A stretch of DNA of 64,000 nt from the NCBI GenBank assembly GCA_013399855.1, contig VXAY01004115.1:603302-667301 (forward strand), in the 5' to 3' direction. The DNA is from Oxyruncus cristatus. Taxonomy: Eukaryota; Chordata; Aves; Passeriformes; Cotingidae. Of the stretch, positions 36,201 to 50,036 are shown in pieces. Within the stretch, counting starts at the first letter, position 1; the number at the start of each line of letters is the position of its first letter. The notes beneath the pieces are model-generated. The model did no database searches and was not told where the DNA came from. It saw only the letters and a list, made by a program, of their open reading frames with translations. The translations under genes were made by a program, and so were the position numbers.

Positions 36201-39200
36201 GCAAATTTTCATCCATTGAAAGCCAGAGTCAGTGAAGGAAATTGAATTTATCGTAAAAGTTAATGAACTACAGCTTTGCATCTGAACTTGACACTTAATA
36301 ATAATTGTGCATTAGTAATTTTATATGCCAGTGTTGCTTTATGTGCAATTTGGCTTTATTAGATTTGGCAGTCATATTTAGTAAAAAGTATAAGAGCAAC
36401 TTGGCTTTTGTCAATCTTAATCTTTACTTTTGCTGCTTTGTTTACTGTATAAAGACAACAAAAGAGCTAAAAACTATCTCTTTTTTCCTACTTTTGTAGG
36501 AAAACTGACCTTCCCTTATCAAACACAGTCATGTGCATTAAATATCCTAAAGAGGAATGGGCCATCTGGATTCCCAAATAAGTGACAGCCCTTTTCATGC
36601 ATGCTTCTCAGAGGGAATTTACTGAGGAGTTGGTTCAGCTGTAGAATCAGTTTCATGGCATGAAAGTCTTAATCCACTATCTGGGTGATGGGGAAAAAAA
36701 ACAGACAAGGGAGATCATAGGACACACCAGTGAACAAGATGATGAAGAAGGAGAAATCATGCTTAGGTTTTGAAAATATGGAGTCAAGTTTGTTTCTGGT
36801 CTACTTTTAAAGGCATGAAGCAAGAACAGATTTGCCCCATCTGGGCATCCTGAAGAACAACTGGAAATTAGACTTTGGCAAAAAAGTTTCTGTATGAACA
36901 CAACAACAATCATCAACAACAACAAAGGATTAACCTTGGTAGGAGCCAAGCATTCTGTGAACTGGAAAGGCTTCTGTCTAATCAGAAATGCCTTTCAATT
37001 TTTACTGCCTGGAAAGTGTTCTTGCAGAACTCTTGTCTTTCATCAGACTGAACTTTCAGTTCTGCTTCATTACTCCATCCGTATATTGCAAAATACCTAG
37101 CTGGAAACGTAACCAACTTTTAGTTTGCTGGAAGGAGTAAACAAATGTAGATTTTGTAAAAAGTTCTGTCTGGGAAGGGTGTGTTGCTTATTTATGTTTT
37201 GGACATAAATGCTCATCACAGCCCCTCTATTAGAGGTGACTAATTGATTTTGACATGAGTGAGCCAAAGAGAGGCCACCCAAATAGGTCCTCTCACAGAT
37301 CTGAGAGGTTGCTAACGTCAGCCACTAGCCTCACTGAAAGAGTTGGAGCGCAGGCTTGTACTGCCAGGCAAGTGAAAAGGGGCTTGGAGTGTAATTTCTT
37401 CCATTTGCACCCCTGTATCCAGAAAAAGTTCTCTACTCATAACAGTCCATGGAAGCTGGTGTAAGCCCACTGCAGTTTGAGACACATGAAGTTGGCTCAT
37501 ACTGATTTTGATTAATTTAACTGCAATGACTGAATATAAATCGGTCGCTTTCAAGGACAACTTTAGAGACAAGGAATTGTTTCTTTGAGTGTGGCATTGA
37601 AGGACACACTGATAAAACTACACCCAAGTCTATAAAAAGATGGTCTTTAGCCAACTTTCACTAGATACAGTATTTTTCTTAGCCTCCTATCCCTTTCAGC
37701 TGCTGTACTCCAATTTCTTTGCTATATTAGCAGTTCCTTTTAGGACTTGGGTGCTACCTGATAGTCGAAAAGTGCCTTCTGTAAATAAATTACCAAACCC
37801 AAGGGGACCCAATCCTCCTTCAGTATAGCCAAAGGCAAAACTTCTTGTGTCAGTGGCAGCAAGATGCAATGGGAGGAAAAAAAACTTACTGGAAGAAGGG
37901 AATTAGCCAGAGGACCTCAAGCACTCTTCTGCGAGATGTCAAGCAATCTGCTTTCAGGATTTCTGATCAAATGCCAGGAAATACATGAGCTTGAAGTGAC
38001 ATTTTTCTAGAGTATTGGAGGGCTAATAGACTGATTTTAAGGTCTGAAAAGGGGTCCAGAAAGACAGATTAGAAAGACAGACTTGCTAATTCTGAAATAT
38101 CTTTTAGAGTGAAAAGGAACTAGGAAAATGTGTTTTTAGTCATCATCCTTTTACTTGACCCGAGGTGCTGGACAATGGGTTAATTAACATATCAAGTAAT
38201 GCAATTTCTGATCATAGCCAGGCGAGGACTTCGACTGAAATAAAATCAGTCTGGCCATCCTATCTCTTGATTTTCCTTTGTGGTTCCACCCCTCAAAGAT
38301 TAATAACACATTGCTTTGAAGTGCCTTATATTTAAGAGTAGCCCAGTGATGAATTTGTATCTTTACATCTTTATGACACAAAAGTTCAGAATCTTCATCA
38401 AAAGGGACTGAAAATTCATGGAGAACTAGAAGTAAATTAAAACACAAATATTCTCTCACTAAAGGTAAGGCAAATGCTTTTTTAATACCAAGTATTCCAA
38501 GTACCCTAAGAAAAGTTCTTGCAGTGCATCTCAGGACTGGCTGCATAATAAATCAAATTTGGAATACAAAATTAGGGGGATTAAAAACAGGACCAATGTT
38601 AACATTTAGATTGCGCTATGGTTTCAAAATCATCAATGATAATTCCAAAGTAAATTTACAAAATTTATCAACATTCTCTCCTGAGCCTAGCAGTACATTG
38701 ATGTGACACAACAAAGGAAGAACCATTTCTGTAGTCACAAAGGGAGAAGGAATGATGCACCTAGCATCGGTCTCACTGCCTTTGACTTCTCTGAGTGGTG
38801 GCGGCATTTGGCATGAACCTGAACCAGGGCCAGAATCACCTTTCTGCTTTCAGTAGGAGGTACTTCCAGGAAGATACTTAACTGATTTGCTTTATGCCCT
38901 TAAAAATTATACAGTTATAAAAATGAATGTAGAGACAGTTTTGAAATTTAAAATTATCCTAGTGTGCATAAAGATTAAATATTTGATGTACATAACAATT
39001 TCCAAATTGAAATGGGAAAATATGGCTTGCTTTTTATAGAGGCACAAGATTATTCCACAGTACTTATGTATTAATCTGATTCTGTGTGTCTACAGACAGT
39101 TTGGAAACAGTGAAACAATTTGCCCCACTCCAGAGTGTCTACACTAAAATATTCTTAAATGAACAATTTTCACATGAGGATCACAATCTTCTGTTGCTCG

Positions 39201-42200
39201 AGGCTGAATTTTTTGCTTCTTAAAAACAAATAAATGAACAAAAAACCACAACAAACAACCCCAGTAAATTAGAATACTGTATAGAGAGTATGAGAGATGT
39301 TGGTCTCCAAAATACCTCTGACTAGGTAGTTAGGAGATACTGAAGAATCAGTGAAAGTTGTGGCCAAACTGTCAGTGACAACCCTAAATTTCTTTTGGTT
39401 TGTATCTGATTCATAACAAGCCACAAAACTGTAATGTGCAACTGGCTACAGAGGAAAGAAGATGGTCACATCAATATGTAACTGTGAACTTTGAATAGGG
39501 TCTGAATGTATATAGTGTGTTGATGATTGTTCTAATTTAAGACTTCAGATTGTATTCTGTTTTTGAAAAACAGTACACTTCCATAAGAAAAATTAAGCTT
39601 CTAAAAAGTGTAGAAATTATTTACTAAGAAATGAGAACTACATATATTGGGTTTATAGACACTATTCATCTATAGCATTTAAAATTGAAAACCCCAGTAA
39701 ATTCTCAAAATATTTTAAAATGTTCAAATTGAATTGAGAGAATATTGTTGCTATCACCAAACTAATGACTGTTACTGATAATCTACAGCAAAATACAGAA
39801 AAAACTGTATTGAAAATAAATGTAATACAGTATCTTAATCATAAATATACACATATGTTAGAGAAATTTAAAGGAAAAGAATGTGGGGAGAGTAGATGCC
39901 CTCACCATGTACTTTAGACTTTCTTAAATGTTACATTGAACTCTGAGCTTCTTCTGTATAAAATGAATGTTGGGCCCAATACAGTAACCCTTTGATACAT
40001 TTAAAGGGTTCTTAATACATGCTATCATTCCTAATAACATGGTTTTTATCTGGATACATAAGCATAGTAACTGGATAAATAGATGGATATGTTACTTTGC
40101 TTAAGTACAAACTGCTGTATTTCAATGCTGCTTGTCCACAAAATACCAATAAATTTTAGCTAGATATAGAAAGTTGTAAGAGACTGAAAATAGCACATTT
40201 TTTTGAAAGTTCAGGTTTAAAATTAAGTCATAATGTGATTTATTCATATATATTCCATATACAAATTTTATATTCAAATTCACTGTACACTCTTTATAAT
40301 TGTGGACAGAATACACCTTATTCCTCATACCAGAGAGATGACTCTCATTAAGTATGAAATTCAACTCTCTGAAGTATGGGTTTATAATTGGAATAAACTC
40401 TTAAAATGCTGTTGAAAACTTCTGTTTAAATAGAGTAGACAGGCGGAACCAAATCTGTAAACACCGGCAAGTCAATAAGGGAGTTGCCTTGTTGCTGAAG
40501 AATTACTTTCCTTAGGCAGATTATGTCCCAGCAATTATAGCTGCAATGATACAGTCTTCACCAAAGAGTATTTTTTCACTCTCTAATGTAATTTATTTTA
40601 TTTTATTTCCTTTCTAGAAACATATTCTTCAATTAGAATTAACTAGACTATTGTAAAGTATTCAGCACTCAAGGAGGATAAAATTTCATTGCTGCAGAGA
40701 GATACATTTCTTTGCTACAAAATCATAAACTCAACATGGGTTGGGCCAGTCTCTAAAAGAGTCTAATCTTTGACAGAGAGAGTTGAAATCTGACTCCTGA
40801 ATAGTGTGGTTATGTGCCTCTCTGTAGTGACCTTCATGGGCTGAATGTTAAAAGATGTGACTTCATTACAAGATCTATGGACATTGTTCCTCAAAGACAC
40901 AAAACATTATTGGTTCCAAAAGAAAATTTAGAAAAACCCAGCATCCTACAGAATCAGACTTACAGGGCCAAATTCTTATTTCCTCTCTACTTCAAAAGCA
41001 ACCTACCTGTGAGTTTCTGAGGAGAATATTCCACTGTCTGTAGCCAGTTTGGAGATAGAATTTCTTTCAGTAGAAATGCATAAAAACATGACACCGGATA
41101 ACTGCAGTCAAAAACGGTGCTATGCTTGTTCTTGCTACGTTTATATGCCCTTTCTCCTCTGCCCTTTGGCTGATGCAAATACCGAGGACCTCCTAGAGTA
41201 CCTGTCTATGATAGAGAGCCATACACCTTTCATAAAAGCCCGTTCTGCAGGAGAGTAGACCAGACTGGTGGCCTAGAACTGAGTCTAATACATCTAATAC
41301 ATAATCCACATACTAGCACTGCAAAGATTGAAGCTTCAAAGCCATGCTGTCTGCTGCTGCCATGCCAGAAACAGTAAAACCCAAGCACCATAGTAGTATT
41401 TCTCTTTTATGTTTATTGATTTATGTCTTTTTTAAGGCATTATATTCTCTGCAAAGTAATTCTCTGCAATGAGGCAGCTTCCTTCCAGGCAGAGGAACAG
41501 GAAATGAAGGGCCAAATGATATGCTGATGCTGAGGTTAATAGGCAGCTCCACAACACAGGTGAAAGAACCTGAACAGACTTTCACACTTGCTTCTTCATG
41601 TACCAGAGAAAAATGAAAGATGAAGAGTAAGATTTCAGCTTATACTGTCCAGTCTTCTCGAAGTCTGTCCATAGCTTCGCAAGCAGCTAATCCTATCGTA
41701 GTCCATGTTGCTGTGGTTTGCGTATTGCTAATAAGTTAAAACTAGTTCTTTAATTCTGAAAGTGCCACAGCTATACCTCTGCTTGCAGAAGAGAGGTATT
41801 TAAAGCTTCTGATCCTGATTTTGATGCTGATTGGTTCTATTGCCTGACAAAGACTTGGGGTCTTCTTTCACCACATCACTGAGGATGATGCGGTTTCCAA
41901 CCATTAGTGATACAGGTTAGATGTCAATAGTAAATTATCATTCTGGTATTCCAATGGAATCTCAGTCTAAAAATCTCTAAATCAGTAATGTTTATGAAGC
42001 ATATGGCAAAACTTCCATAAAATTAGGCTGCTTTTATTTTAGAAACTGCAAACTGTAATGTAGGGACTTGCCTAAAAACACATTAGAGAGCAGAATAGAA
42101 GAAATTAGGAAACCAGTTTCTTAACTGAGAGTCTTTAATCACAGGTTATAATCACTGGTAATCTTTCTGCTGTTTGGAGTTCAGTACTGTTTCCTAAGTA

Positions 42201-42640
42201 ATAGGACTTAGTACAAATCCATGAATAAATAATATATTTAAACATGTTTTCCAGAATCATGTGAACTGTGCTATGCAAATAAAGACTTATTCCTGCTGTA
42301 AGAGTAGTAACAATTTAGCACCTTCTATTCCTTTGCCTTCAATAGAAAATAAAAATATGCTGAGGTACTCTGATTTTTAATGAGTGCAATTCTGTCATAT
42401 GAAATGAGCTTTAATGTAAAAAAAACCCCAGGGTAAATATTAGATACTGCTGTGCAAAACCAGGAAGATGAGTGATTTAATACTTATTTATTGATAATGA
42501 GATTAAGAGAAATACATACAAACCTACCTGTACAAGTTGGACAGATGCCGCATCCAGAATAGTCTGAAATCTTCTATATTTTTGTCAATAATGATTGTTT
42601 AGACCATAACAGTTGTAAATATAACATTAAACATATTCAG
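33205..42640. other. AT-rich non-coding stretch upstream of FRMPD2
   Basis: No exon, RNA gene or recognised transposon seen. Short ORFs on both strands lack splice context or family similarity. It contains a small (ACA)n run near 36900-36925. The unlocated 5' exon(s) of FRMPD2 could lie here. Confidence 0.5.
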
Positions 42641-42649
42641 GACTTGATT

Positions 42650-42949
42650 GGACTTTTTTTTCTTGTTTGGTTTTTTTTTTTTTCTCTCTCTCTCTTTCTT
42701 TCCTTCAGTCTTCTCTCTTTCTTTCCCTTCTTCTTCCTTTCTCTCTTTCTGCTGCTTTGTTTGTATCTCGTAACCAAGCACTGCGTGGTCCGACAAGCGG
42801 CTAAGCAAGTAAACAGTGAGGTTCCTTTCCTTGCTTGCAAGCCAAGCCTAGCAGCTCCTGGTTTGAAGTTGAGGGCAACATCACGTCTGCTAAGGCTGTT
42901 TACACTCTTTCCTTTTTTTTTTTTCTTCTTCCTCTTTTTTTTTTTTTTT
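42650..42949. repeat. pyrimidine-rich tracts flanking a CpG-containing core
   Basis: T- and CTTT-rich DNA at 42653-42750 and 42905-42949 brackets a roughly 150-base unique core (42752-42900) that has several CpGs and looks unlike the AT-rich surroundings. The right tract runs into the assembly gap. I do not recognise the core; a 5' exon or a retro-insert are both possible. Confidence 0.6.
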
Positions 42950-42973
42950 NNNNNNNNNNNNNNNNNNNNNNNN
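42950..42973. other. assembly gap (24 N)
   Basis: A run of 24 N inside a long T tract, where assembly is expected to fail. Its true length is unknown. Confidence 0.99.
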
Positions 42974-45900
42974 TTTTCCCTCTGGCAGGTCACCCTCCAG
43001 GTAATGAGAGTCAGCTTTTAGGAAATGGCTCAGTATAAATCTCTGGGTCCGTCAACTTACAAGAACTCAATTGGATTACCTGACGCACACGGGAGCATTA
43101 GATCTAAAACCCCATAGACTGATGTCACTTTCAGCCCCCTGCCAATCCAGGGAGCAACTGTACACCAAAGCAGAGACTGACGGTCTAAGGGGGTGAGTGT
43201 GTCTTTTATGAGCAGCAAAATCCTTCAGACTCAATAAACAATGCAGATAAGGTTTTGATGGGTCTATCTGGCAGGAAAAAAAACCCCAAAACAAACTGAA
43301 AGAAGGGAATTTGGCTATATTTTTTAATATAGCCTAGTCTGAAAAGTTTTAGTTAGTTATGGCAGGGTGCAGCTGTGCTCAGAGCAGGGCAAAGGGAGTT
43401 CATGGGATGCTTCAGGGCAACTGTGAGGTGGGCATAAAAAAGTGAAGGTAAAAAAGCCTTTGCAAAACAGAAGGAAGTTCTACTGGAATTACTCAGTAAG
43501 CTCTTCACATTAATTCTTCCTCCGTTTTCCCATCTCTGTTTCTCTTGCATTCTTTTTTCGTATTATTTTTTTAAGAAGTCCACAAAACTGCATTTGTTTA
43601 CTCTTTCTTCCTATATTTTGTTCCTGAGCAATGACATTTGCAGATGCATTTTCAGCTACAATCTTTATGGCAATACCTCACAGATGTCTCCAGTGTAGAT
43701 TTCGGTCTTCATGTCAAAATGAAAACCTTGGATTTTGTCTCTCATTGCCTAACTTCATGAAACTAGTCATTTAAGCTCAATGTGGCTAGAAAAAAATAAA
43801 AAATCCACAAGTCCCTTATTTCCATATTTTTCACTCCTTTTTCCTTTCTTAGTCACTGTGAATGCTGCCACTGTTATCCCCAGCCCACACCTTGAGTTTC
43901 ATATTCAATTTGGTCAACCCTTCCACTGTATCTGGGTCTTGATATGTGCATTTGAAGAAAATATACAACCTATGGTCTTCTTTATTTGTCTTTAAAGAAA
44001 ATGTATTCAGGCTTTCATCATCTCAAGTGCTGTAAATCCCTCTCTTTTGACACTGAGAAATTCAATATTGCCTTATCCAAAATGTCACACAAAATATCCA
44101 TTTTGCTGAATTCTCACACTGGGCACATCACCCATCCTTTAGTATCGCTTCTCCGGTCCCTTTACTTTGTAGCAGAAAAAAACCACTCTATTTCTTTTCT
44201 AAATATGCTCTTGATCAAGAAGTCATAAATCTGATCTGACAGACAGTCTGATAGAATTTCAGAAAGGATTAAAACTAGATAGAAAAGTTTCACATCTGTG
44301 ATGTCCCAAACAGAACATTTTGGAATTGGCAAACCAACATCTACTGATAAACCTTCCCAACTGTGCAATAAAAACTATTTTTTGACCGTTTTCCTGTGTC
44401 CACTGGGACTGATACTGCTCTTCATTTTTTGAATTCATGGATCCAAATACCAACAGATCAGCAAAAAGGTTGTTAATGATAAAAAGAAACTGAGCATTGA
44501 TGCAGCTCAGGAAGTATTCTGCCTGATTGTCTGATACAGTCATACTGGCAGGAGAAAAGCAACACAGAAGTTTGTGACTGCTCCTACCCCAGGTAATGAG
44601 TGGGGAGGAGATAGGAAGTTATTTATAGTGGTGCATTTGTAGCTATTAGATTAGATTTAAGTAGATGTGTGTATAATGCTGTTTGTGTAGTTAACAGGGG
44701 TGTGTTGAATCATTTTGCTAGGAATAATGTGTTGTGTGAACATGCTCCTGTTAAATCAGGTAGAAATATTGTTCTGATTAACTAATCAAAGTTCCTACAT
44801 AATTTATGCTCTATTGCTTTAAGAGAAGACTTGATCATTCTTCTCATGAAAACACGCAAATGCAAACCTGTGGTAGTTGTTTTGGTGTAAGCAACAGTTC
44901 CAGATTTGTGAGATCAAATTCTCATTCACGGTTCCTTCTTAAGTCTAAATAGTCATTGAAAACAGCCATTTTAGAAAATTATTCACAACCTACAGGTTTA
45001 AACCAGTAGTATTTCAGACTCCTAAACTCAAAATAGACAGTATGAGAGCTTCAGCTGAATTAATTCTGTTCACCTATTAAATCTGTAGTGTGTACAGATG
45101 ACATGTATGGAATTGCAGCAAAGTTTATGTAACTAGATCACTATGAAAGAAGGTTAACAAGATGAAAGACTATTTATCCCAGTGAGGGAACTGCTGGATG
45201 GAGGCTTAGGATCCCCCTTATGTTCCTTCCAGCCTTCTGAGAACCAGCAATGGTTAGAATCCAATTATTCTCTGACATTAATGCCTTTTTATCCCACAGA
45301 AGCTGAAGTGTGGGAAGCTCTTAAAGTTTACATAAAGGTGAAGATTGCTATTTACTTCTCAGCCGATGGTGGTATAAGCAAGCTGTCAAAACTACAACAC
45401 AGCTCAGGCCTGGGGCTTTTGTTAAATGGAGAAGATCTATAGTGCTTCTGTTAAGTTTTAACTGGTTTTAGTTCAGAGTCCCATGGAGTGGATCATAAAC
45501 TGCTTCAGCTGTCAGAGCTAAGTAGAGATCACTTAAGCCTTGAGAAAAATCAGGAAACTGCCCTTTTTGTTTTAAATTGGCTCAAGACATATAACAGGAC
45601 TTAACCACTTCTTCTGATAGTGAACTTCCACACATCATCCCTATGCCCAGTAGACATAGAAATTAAAGTTTTATTTCCATCATGGTTTCTAAGCAGATTG
45701 GAATTTGTCCAGTCATCTATATTTAGCTTAGCAAAGTAATACAGGGCTGCGAGTCTATGCTCTTGTTCTGGTATTTGCTGCCAAGGGTGTTTCACAGCAG
45801 TGTCCTCATAGGAGCCAAAAAAAAAAAAAAAAAAATGGGAGAAGAGGCCAATATCTGAATAGCCTGTTTCCCTTTAAGAAATAATTCCCAAGGTAATTAA

Positions 45901-48130
45901 AAACACCTCTAAACTGAGAGTGGAGGTATTTTGGGGTTTGTTTCTAAGTTTGTGTTTGAAGAGGGCAGGAAGGCAGCATAACATTTACTGTCATTCGTGA
46001 CGGTAACCACTTTTCCTTAAGAACAATAGCTGGCAAAGTCTGGCTGAAACCCCTGGGAGTTCCTATATCTTTAGCAAGTTCTATGAATGGATGAGACAAA
46101 ATTAAAACCCTACTTTTGATACAAGCTGTTTAATTTGCTTTTGAAATGTGATGTAAGGCAAAAAAGTGTTACTGGACAAGCAGCTCATGTTTGTGACTCC
46201 TGATTACAGCTCTGCTGATCCCAGAAGTAATTCAGTGAGAGGCCAGTATTTCTGTGATACATCCTCCAATGCATCTATCTAGGATACAAGAAGAGAGGGT
46301 GTGATATTTAATGCCAAATGCTCTCAGATTTTAATGCAGTCACTCTCTAAATAAGAACAGTAAGTTCAGGCCATTATTCTGAGGAAAGAAAGACTGAAAC
46401 TTCTTTAAAGGTTTCTGGCATATGGTGATAGAATTCCATGTATACACTCAATGTATAGTTTCATGACCAGCAGTTACATGGATGCTGATTATAAGGGGAA
46501 AAGAAATCATCTCCTTTCTCTCTTGGAATAGAAATTTTATATTTGTTATGCTCTTTCTCACAACAATGAAACCTGTGTACATCCATGTATTCTTGTGTAT
46601 ATTAGATTAACATTTTGCTTACAGAGTGCAAATAAATTTTCTCTACAATAGATGAAGTTCTCAAAATATAGCTTTATTTCAAAATCCTAAAATGAGTGTA
46701 CTTAAGTGGTTACAGGATACTATTCCATAAGGCAGAGATGTTTGCAGGCACCAAACTAGCACAAAGAGGTACAGTTTCACCCAAGGGGATCATTTGCTAT
46801 TGAAGGTATTCTCCTTATTTTGCCTAATGTGGTTCACTGAATGCTAAGTACTATATTGTGCAGTATGATCATAACATACACTATTAATTATCTTCAAAAT
46901 GCTTTGGTAAAATCACAAACCAACAAGATGAACCAAGGCAAAAGTGATAAAACTAAGTTGTCTGTATTCCTCCATTTAGCTCACTGCCCCCACATTTAGT
47001 TGTTTTTCAAAACTTCTTTCAGAAGTTAGCAGGTTTTGTATTGGAATCATTATATGGAATGCTAGATTCAACTAGCATTTAGACAGGATCTATGATGATT
47101 GGTGTTGGCCAATTTAATTTTCTATCTCTTTTCAGAGATAATGTATGACACATTATCTACTATAGGAGAGGTGTTTGCAGTTGAAACTAAAAAACTTTGA
47201 CAAGAATTGGTGCATTCCTGGGAAGTAATTTTTTTAACCAGAAGGACAAGTTTGGGAATGAAGAACGCAGAATGCTGGTTGGAAAGATTCTAACTGAAAG
47301 TATGCCTTCAGTATCCCTCAAGTTCAATACCAGAGTCATCAATAGTGTTGCTCTTTATAAGGTCACTAAGTTTTGGTCAACTTTGGATGGTCTCATGTAG
47401 CAGAAACTATGAACAGAGGATGGTACAGGAGCTTTTCCAACTATGATCACCTTCTAATGACAAGAAAGAAAATGGTGATATAAAAATCCTTTACGGCCTT
47501 GTTCTGAATCCTGGAAATGCCTTTTTCTCTTTATTCTTAGAAAGGCAAATACTAAGTCTTCATTCATAAGGGTGCAGGAAGGATATCATTATTTAATCTA
47601 GAAAGACAGGCATGGGGTACAGATATAAATTATGCTTGGTAGATTCCTGAAGTAAACCCCACAGCTGGAAAGCTGCACACATTTACAATCACTCTTTCCC
47701 CACTAAAGAAACCACAACAACTTGGTTGTGACTGAGGTAGAACATATTGTCACAATCCAACCCAGTGAACCCACTGTCTAATGTCATCCTCAGTCAATGC
47801 TAAACCCCAAAAACTTTTCTTGAATTAACCTATGAAAAATTTCCACTGAATAATAGAATAAATAAAGAACACCCTGTGATGTGCTAATATCACTGTATAG
47901 AAATATGAGGTATATTTTCTAAATAGTTAAACTATACTTCCCTCCACAAACAATTTCCAGCTGGCTGAGTATGTCTAATGATTGTGGACTTGGCTACCTA
48001 TTCAGTCAGTGTACATGGAATTATGGCAGCTCAAAAAGAACTTGTCAGGAACAGCAAAGAAGAGGTTAACAGTATTAATGATATTTGAGAGAACACAAGT
48101 TCCTCGACTAGACATTCAGCCATGTCTGAG
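42974..48130. other. AT-rich intergenic stretch
   Basis: No supportable gene. Holds an A-run at 45817-45835 and scattered short ORFs without similarity that I recognise. Confidence 0.5.
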
Positions 48131-48132
48131 CT

Positions 48133-48287
48133 TCAGTATCTGTTAGCCGGGAACACGGCCCCACCCTCACGGTCACGTCTATAACCTGTCGCGTGGTGCC
48201 CCACGGTGGCTGCTTGCCTTCTGCAACATGTGCTCGAGCCAGAAGTGGTCCATTCATTTTGTTTACTACTAAAAAAAAAAAAAAATT
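48133..48287 (+). repeat. CpG-rich insert ending in poly(A), unidentified
   Basis: About 130 bases with roughly eight CpGs (GCCGGGAACACGGCCCC, CACGGTCACGTC, TGTCGCGTGGTGCCCCACG) in otherwise AT-rich DNA, ending in TTTACTACT and an A-run at 48270-48284. One plus-strand frame is open from about 48133 into the A-run. This resembles a recent retro-insertion of an RNA, but I do not recognise the source and see no clear target-site duplication. Confidence 0.45.
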
Positions 48288-49203
48288 TACCCCAGTTTGT
48301 CATTATTTGCTAATCGTCCGAATTCAAGTGTGGAACAACATTTTGCAACTACTGACTGTTTCTAGTTCCATTCAAAGATGGAATACAGGTCTGTCTAGCT
48401 GGTTACTTGGAGCTGATGTCATACTGTTTTTCAAGATATAACTAAATAAAAAAATATAGTTGTTACAATGTTTCTTTTATTAGATTATTTTTGTTTTTTC
48501 ATTATTAAAATTAAACATTTTTACATCACCGGTATTTATCAACAATTAGTATGTGTGATTTTTCTTTGTACATCTTTTTAGCCTGTAATATGTCTATTAG
48601 TTTGGGGTTTGGTTGTAATTGTTTTCTAGCCAATTTCCTTTTAACTTTCTTATGTGAAATGCAGCTTCTTTGCCACAAGCAATGGTAAACAGAAATGTTT
48701 CAGAAAAGATGTTTATGTGAAAGAAGTTTGGTAATAATATCTTTTCTGAAATATTTTTGTTTACTACTTGTATTACTTCTGTAATTTTGTAAAACATTTC
48801 ATAGTCTGGATTTTCTTTCCATGTATATCTATCTCCCTGAACAAACAATATTTTGTTTTCACCTGTTTTCATAAGAGGACATGAATGTTGATCCTGGCTG
48901 TGACATTTCAAGCCTCAGCTTTGAAAAACTGGCCCCCAAGTACCCACAATTCCTGTTGATGTCTTCTTAATGAAATAATCAGTGAGGTGAGGAGAGGGTT
49001 TGTTAATTGGCCTTATTTCCAGGAGGTGGTTTTCAGTGCTGCAATGTACCCAGGTGGCTATATGATGATGATATGTATAAATGACTAAAATAAATAATGA
49101 CAGAATTACAGTAGCTGCATGTATGCGCAGGTGGCTCAGCCTGAGAAGTCACATGAAATTCCGACTTTGGAATGTCGGTTTCATTGAGGGCCCAACATAA
49201 CAT

Positions 49204-49305
49204 AAATGCCTTTACATGGGGAATAAACAAGAGGAGTTAGAGACGTGCACACGCCTACAGGGCTGTGATCCTATTGGCTTCACAGAGATCTGGTGGGATG
49301 GAATT
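49204..49305 (+). mobile_element. CR1 ORF2 remnant (endonuclease start)
   Basis: The plus strand reads KCLYMGNKQEELETC, then DPIGFTEIWWDG, the N-terminal strands of the CR1 apurinic-like endonuclease (consensus NKQEELExC...IGITETWWD; Glu of TE[TI]WW is catalytic). A few residues after KCLY are deleted relative to typical CR1. Similarity stops at the GGAATTCC palindrome at 49300-49307, where opposite-strand CR1 sequence begins. Confidence 0.85.
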
Positions 49306-49307
49306 CC

Positions 49308-50036
49308 TTTTTGCTGCTCTTCAGGTGCTCTCTGGCTGACCTGCCATCCCTGTTCAGGCACTGGCATCAAACTGGTAGGAATGGGATATATTGAGGCTCC
49401 ACTCCCTGGCATCTTTAGTTTATGGCCCTCTTCACCCCACTGTCAAGCCCATGACTGAAGTTGCTCTTCCCCTTCTCTGACAGATGACTCCCACAAGCCC
49501 CCAGCAGACCAGGTTTCTCAGAGTCCCATGGTCAAAGGAACCAAACCTCTGGCTGTGGCGCCAGTTCTGTAGCCATTTGATTTGCCAGATTCAACTGGCC
49601 CTTTCAAACACCTCCCCTTTGACCAGCAGGACTGATGTAAAAACTGCTTGCGCTCCAGAGTCACTTAATGCCAGTATCAAGGCTCTGGAAGAGTTCTTGG
49701 TACTCCCCAGACTGTTCCTAGCTGTATCACAGGTGCCCACATGAACAAACAGCAGCAGACAAGAGCCAGTGCACAGTACAAGGCCTGGCAGTCTCTCAGT
49801 GACACCCTCGGTGAGCAGCTCACCTCTCTACAGAGCATGTCAAACGAGTGCCTCCGTACCTCGCAAAGAGACTCATCTACTGCTGTCACCTGTCACCTTT
49901 TCTCAGGAGCACACGTTGTTATTCGGGGAGCAGATGGGGCTGCCTTACTCAGCTCCAGCATTTCTTCTGATGTGACAGGTCTTTCCTCTTCAGTCTGCAG
50001 CGCAGTGAAGCGGTTCTGCAAGGGCACATGCCTAGA
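49308..50036 (-). mobile_element. CR1 ORF1 remnant (esterase domain)
   Basis: The minus strand carries, in broken frames, the C-terminal half of CR1 ORF1: LQNRFTALQTEEERPVTSEE near 50020, then a degraded GDSL-type nucleophile region (read as VDESLC), CREVSCSPRVSLRD, DSGAQAVFTS, VKGEVFERAS, IKWLQNW and SEKGKSNF, with a stop near 49415. CR1 ORF1 proteins are known to hold an SGNH/GDSL esterase domain. At least two frame breaks and in-frame stops make this a fossil. The part below 49415 fits the ORF1-ORF2 spacer. Confidence 0.85.

Noticed and set aside
42637..43021. Lys-rich and Phe/Ser-rich ORFs across the 42.95 kb gap
   Set aside because: Translations of pyrimidine/purine tracts and N; artefacts.
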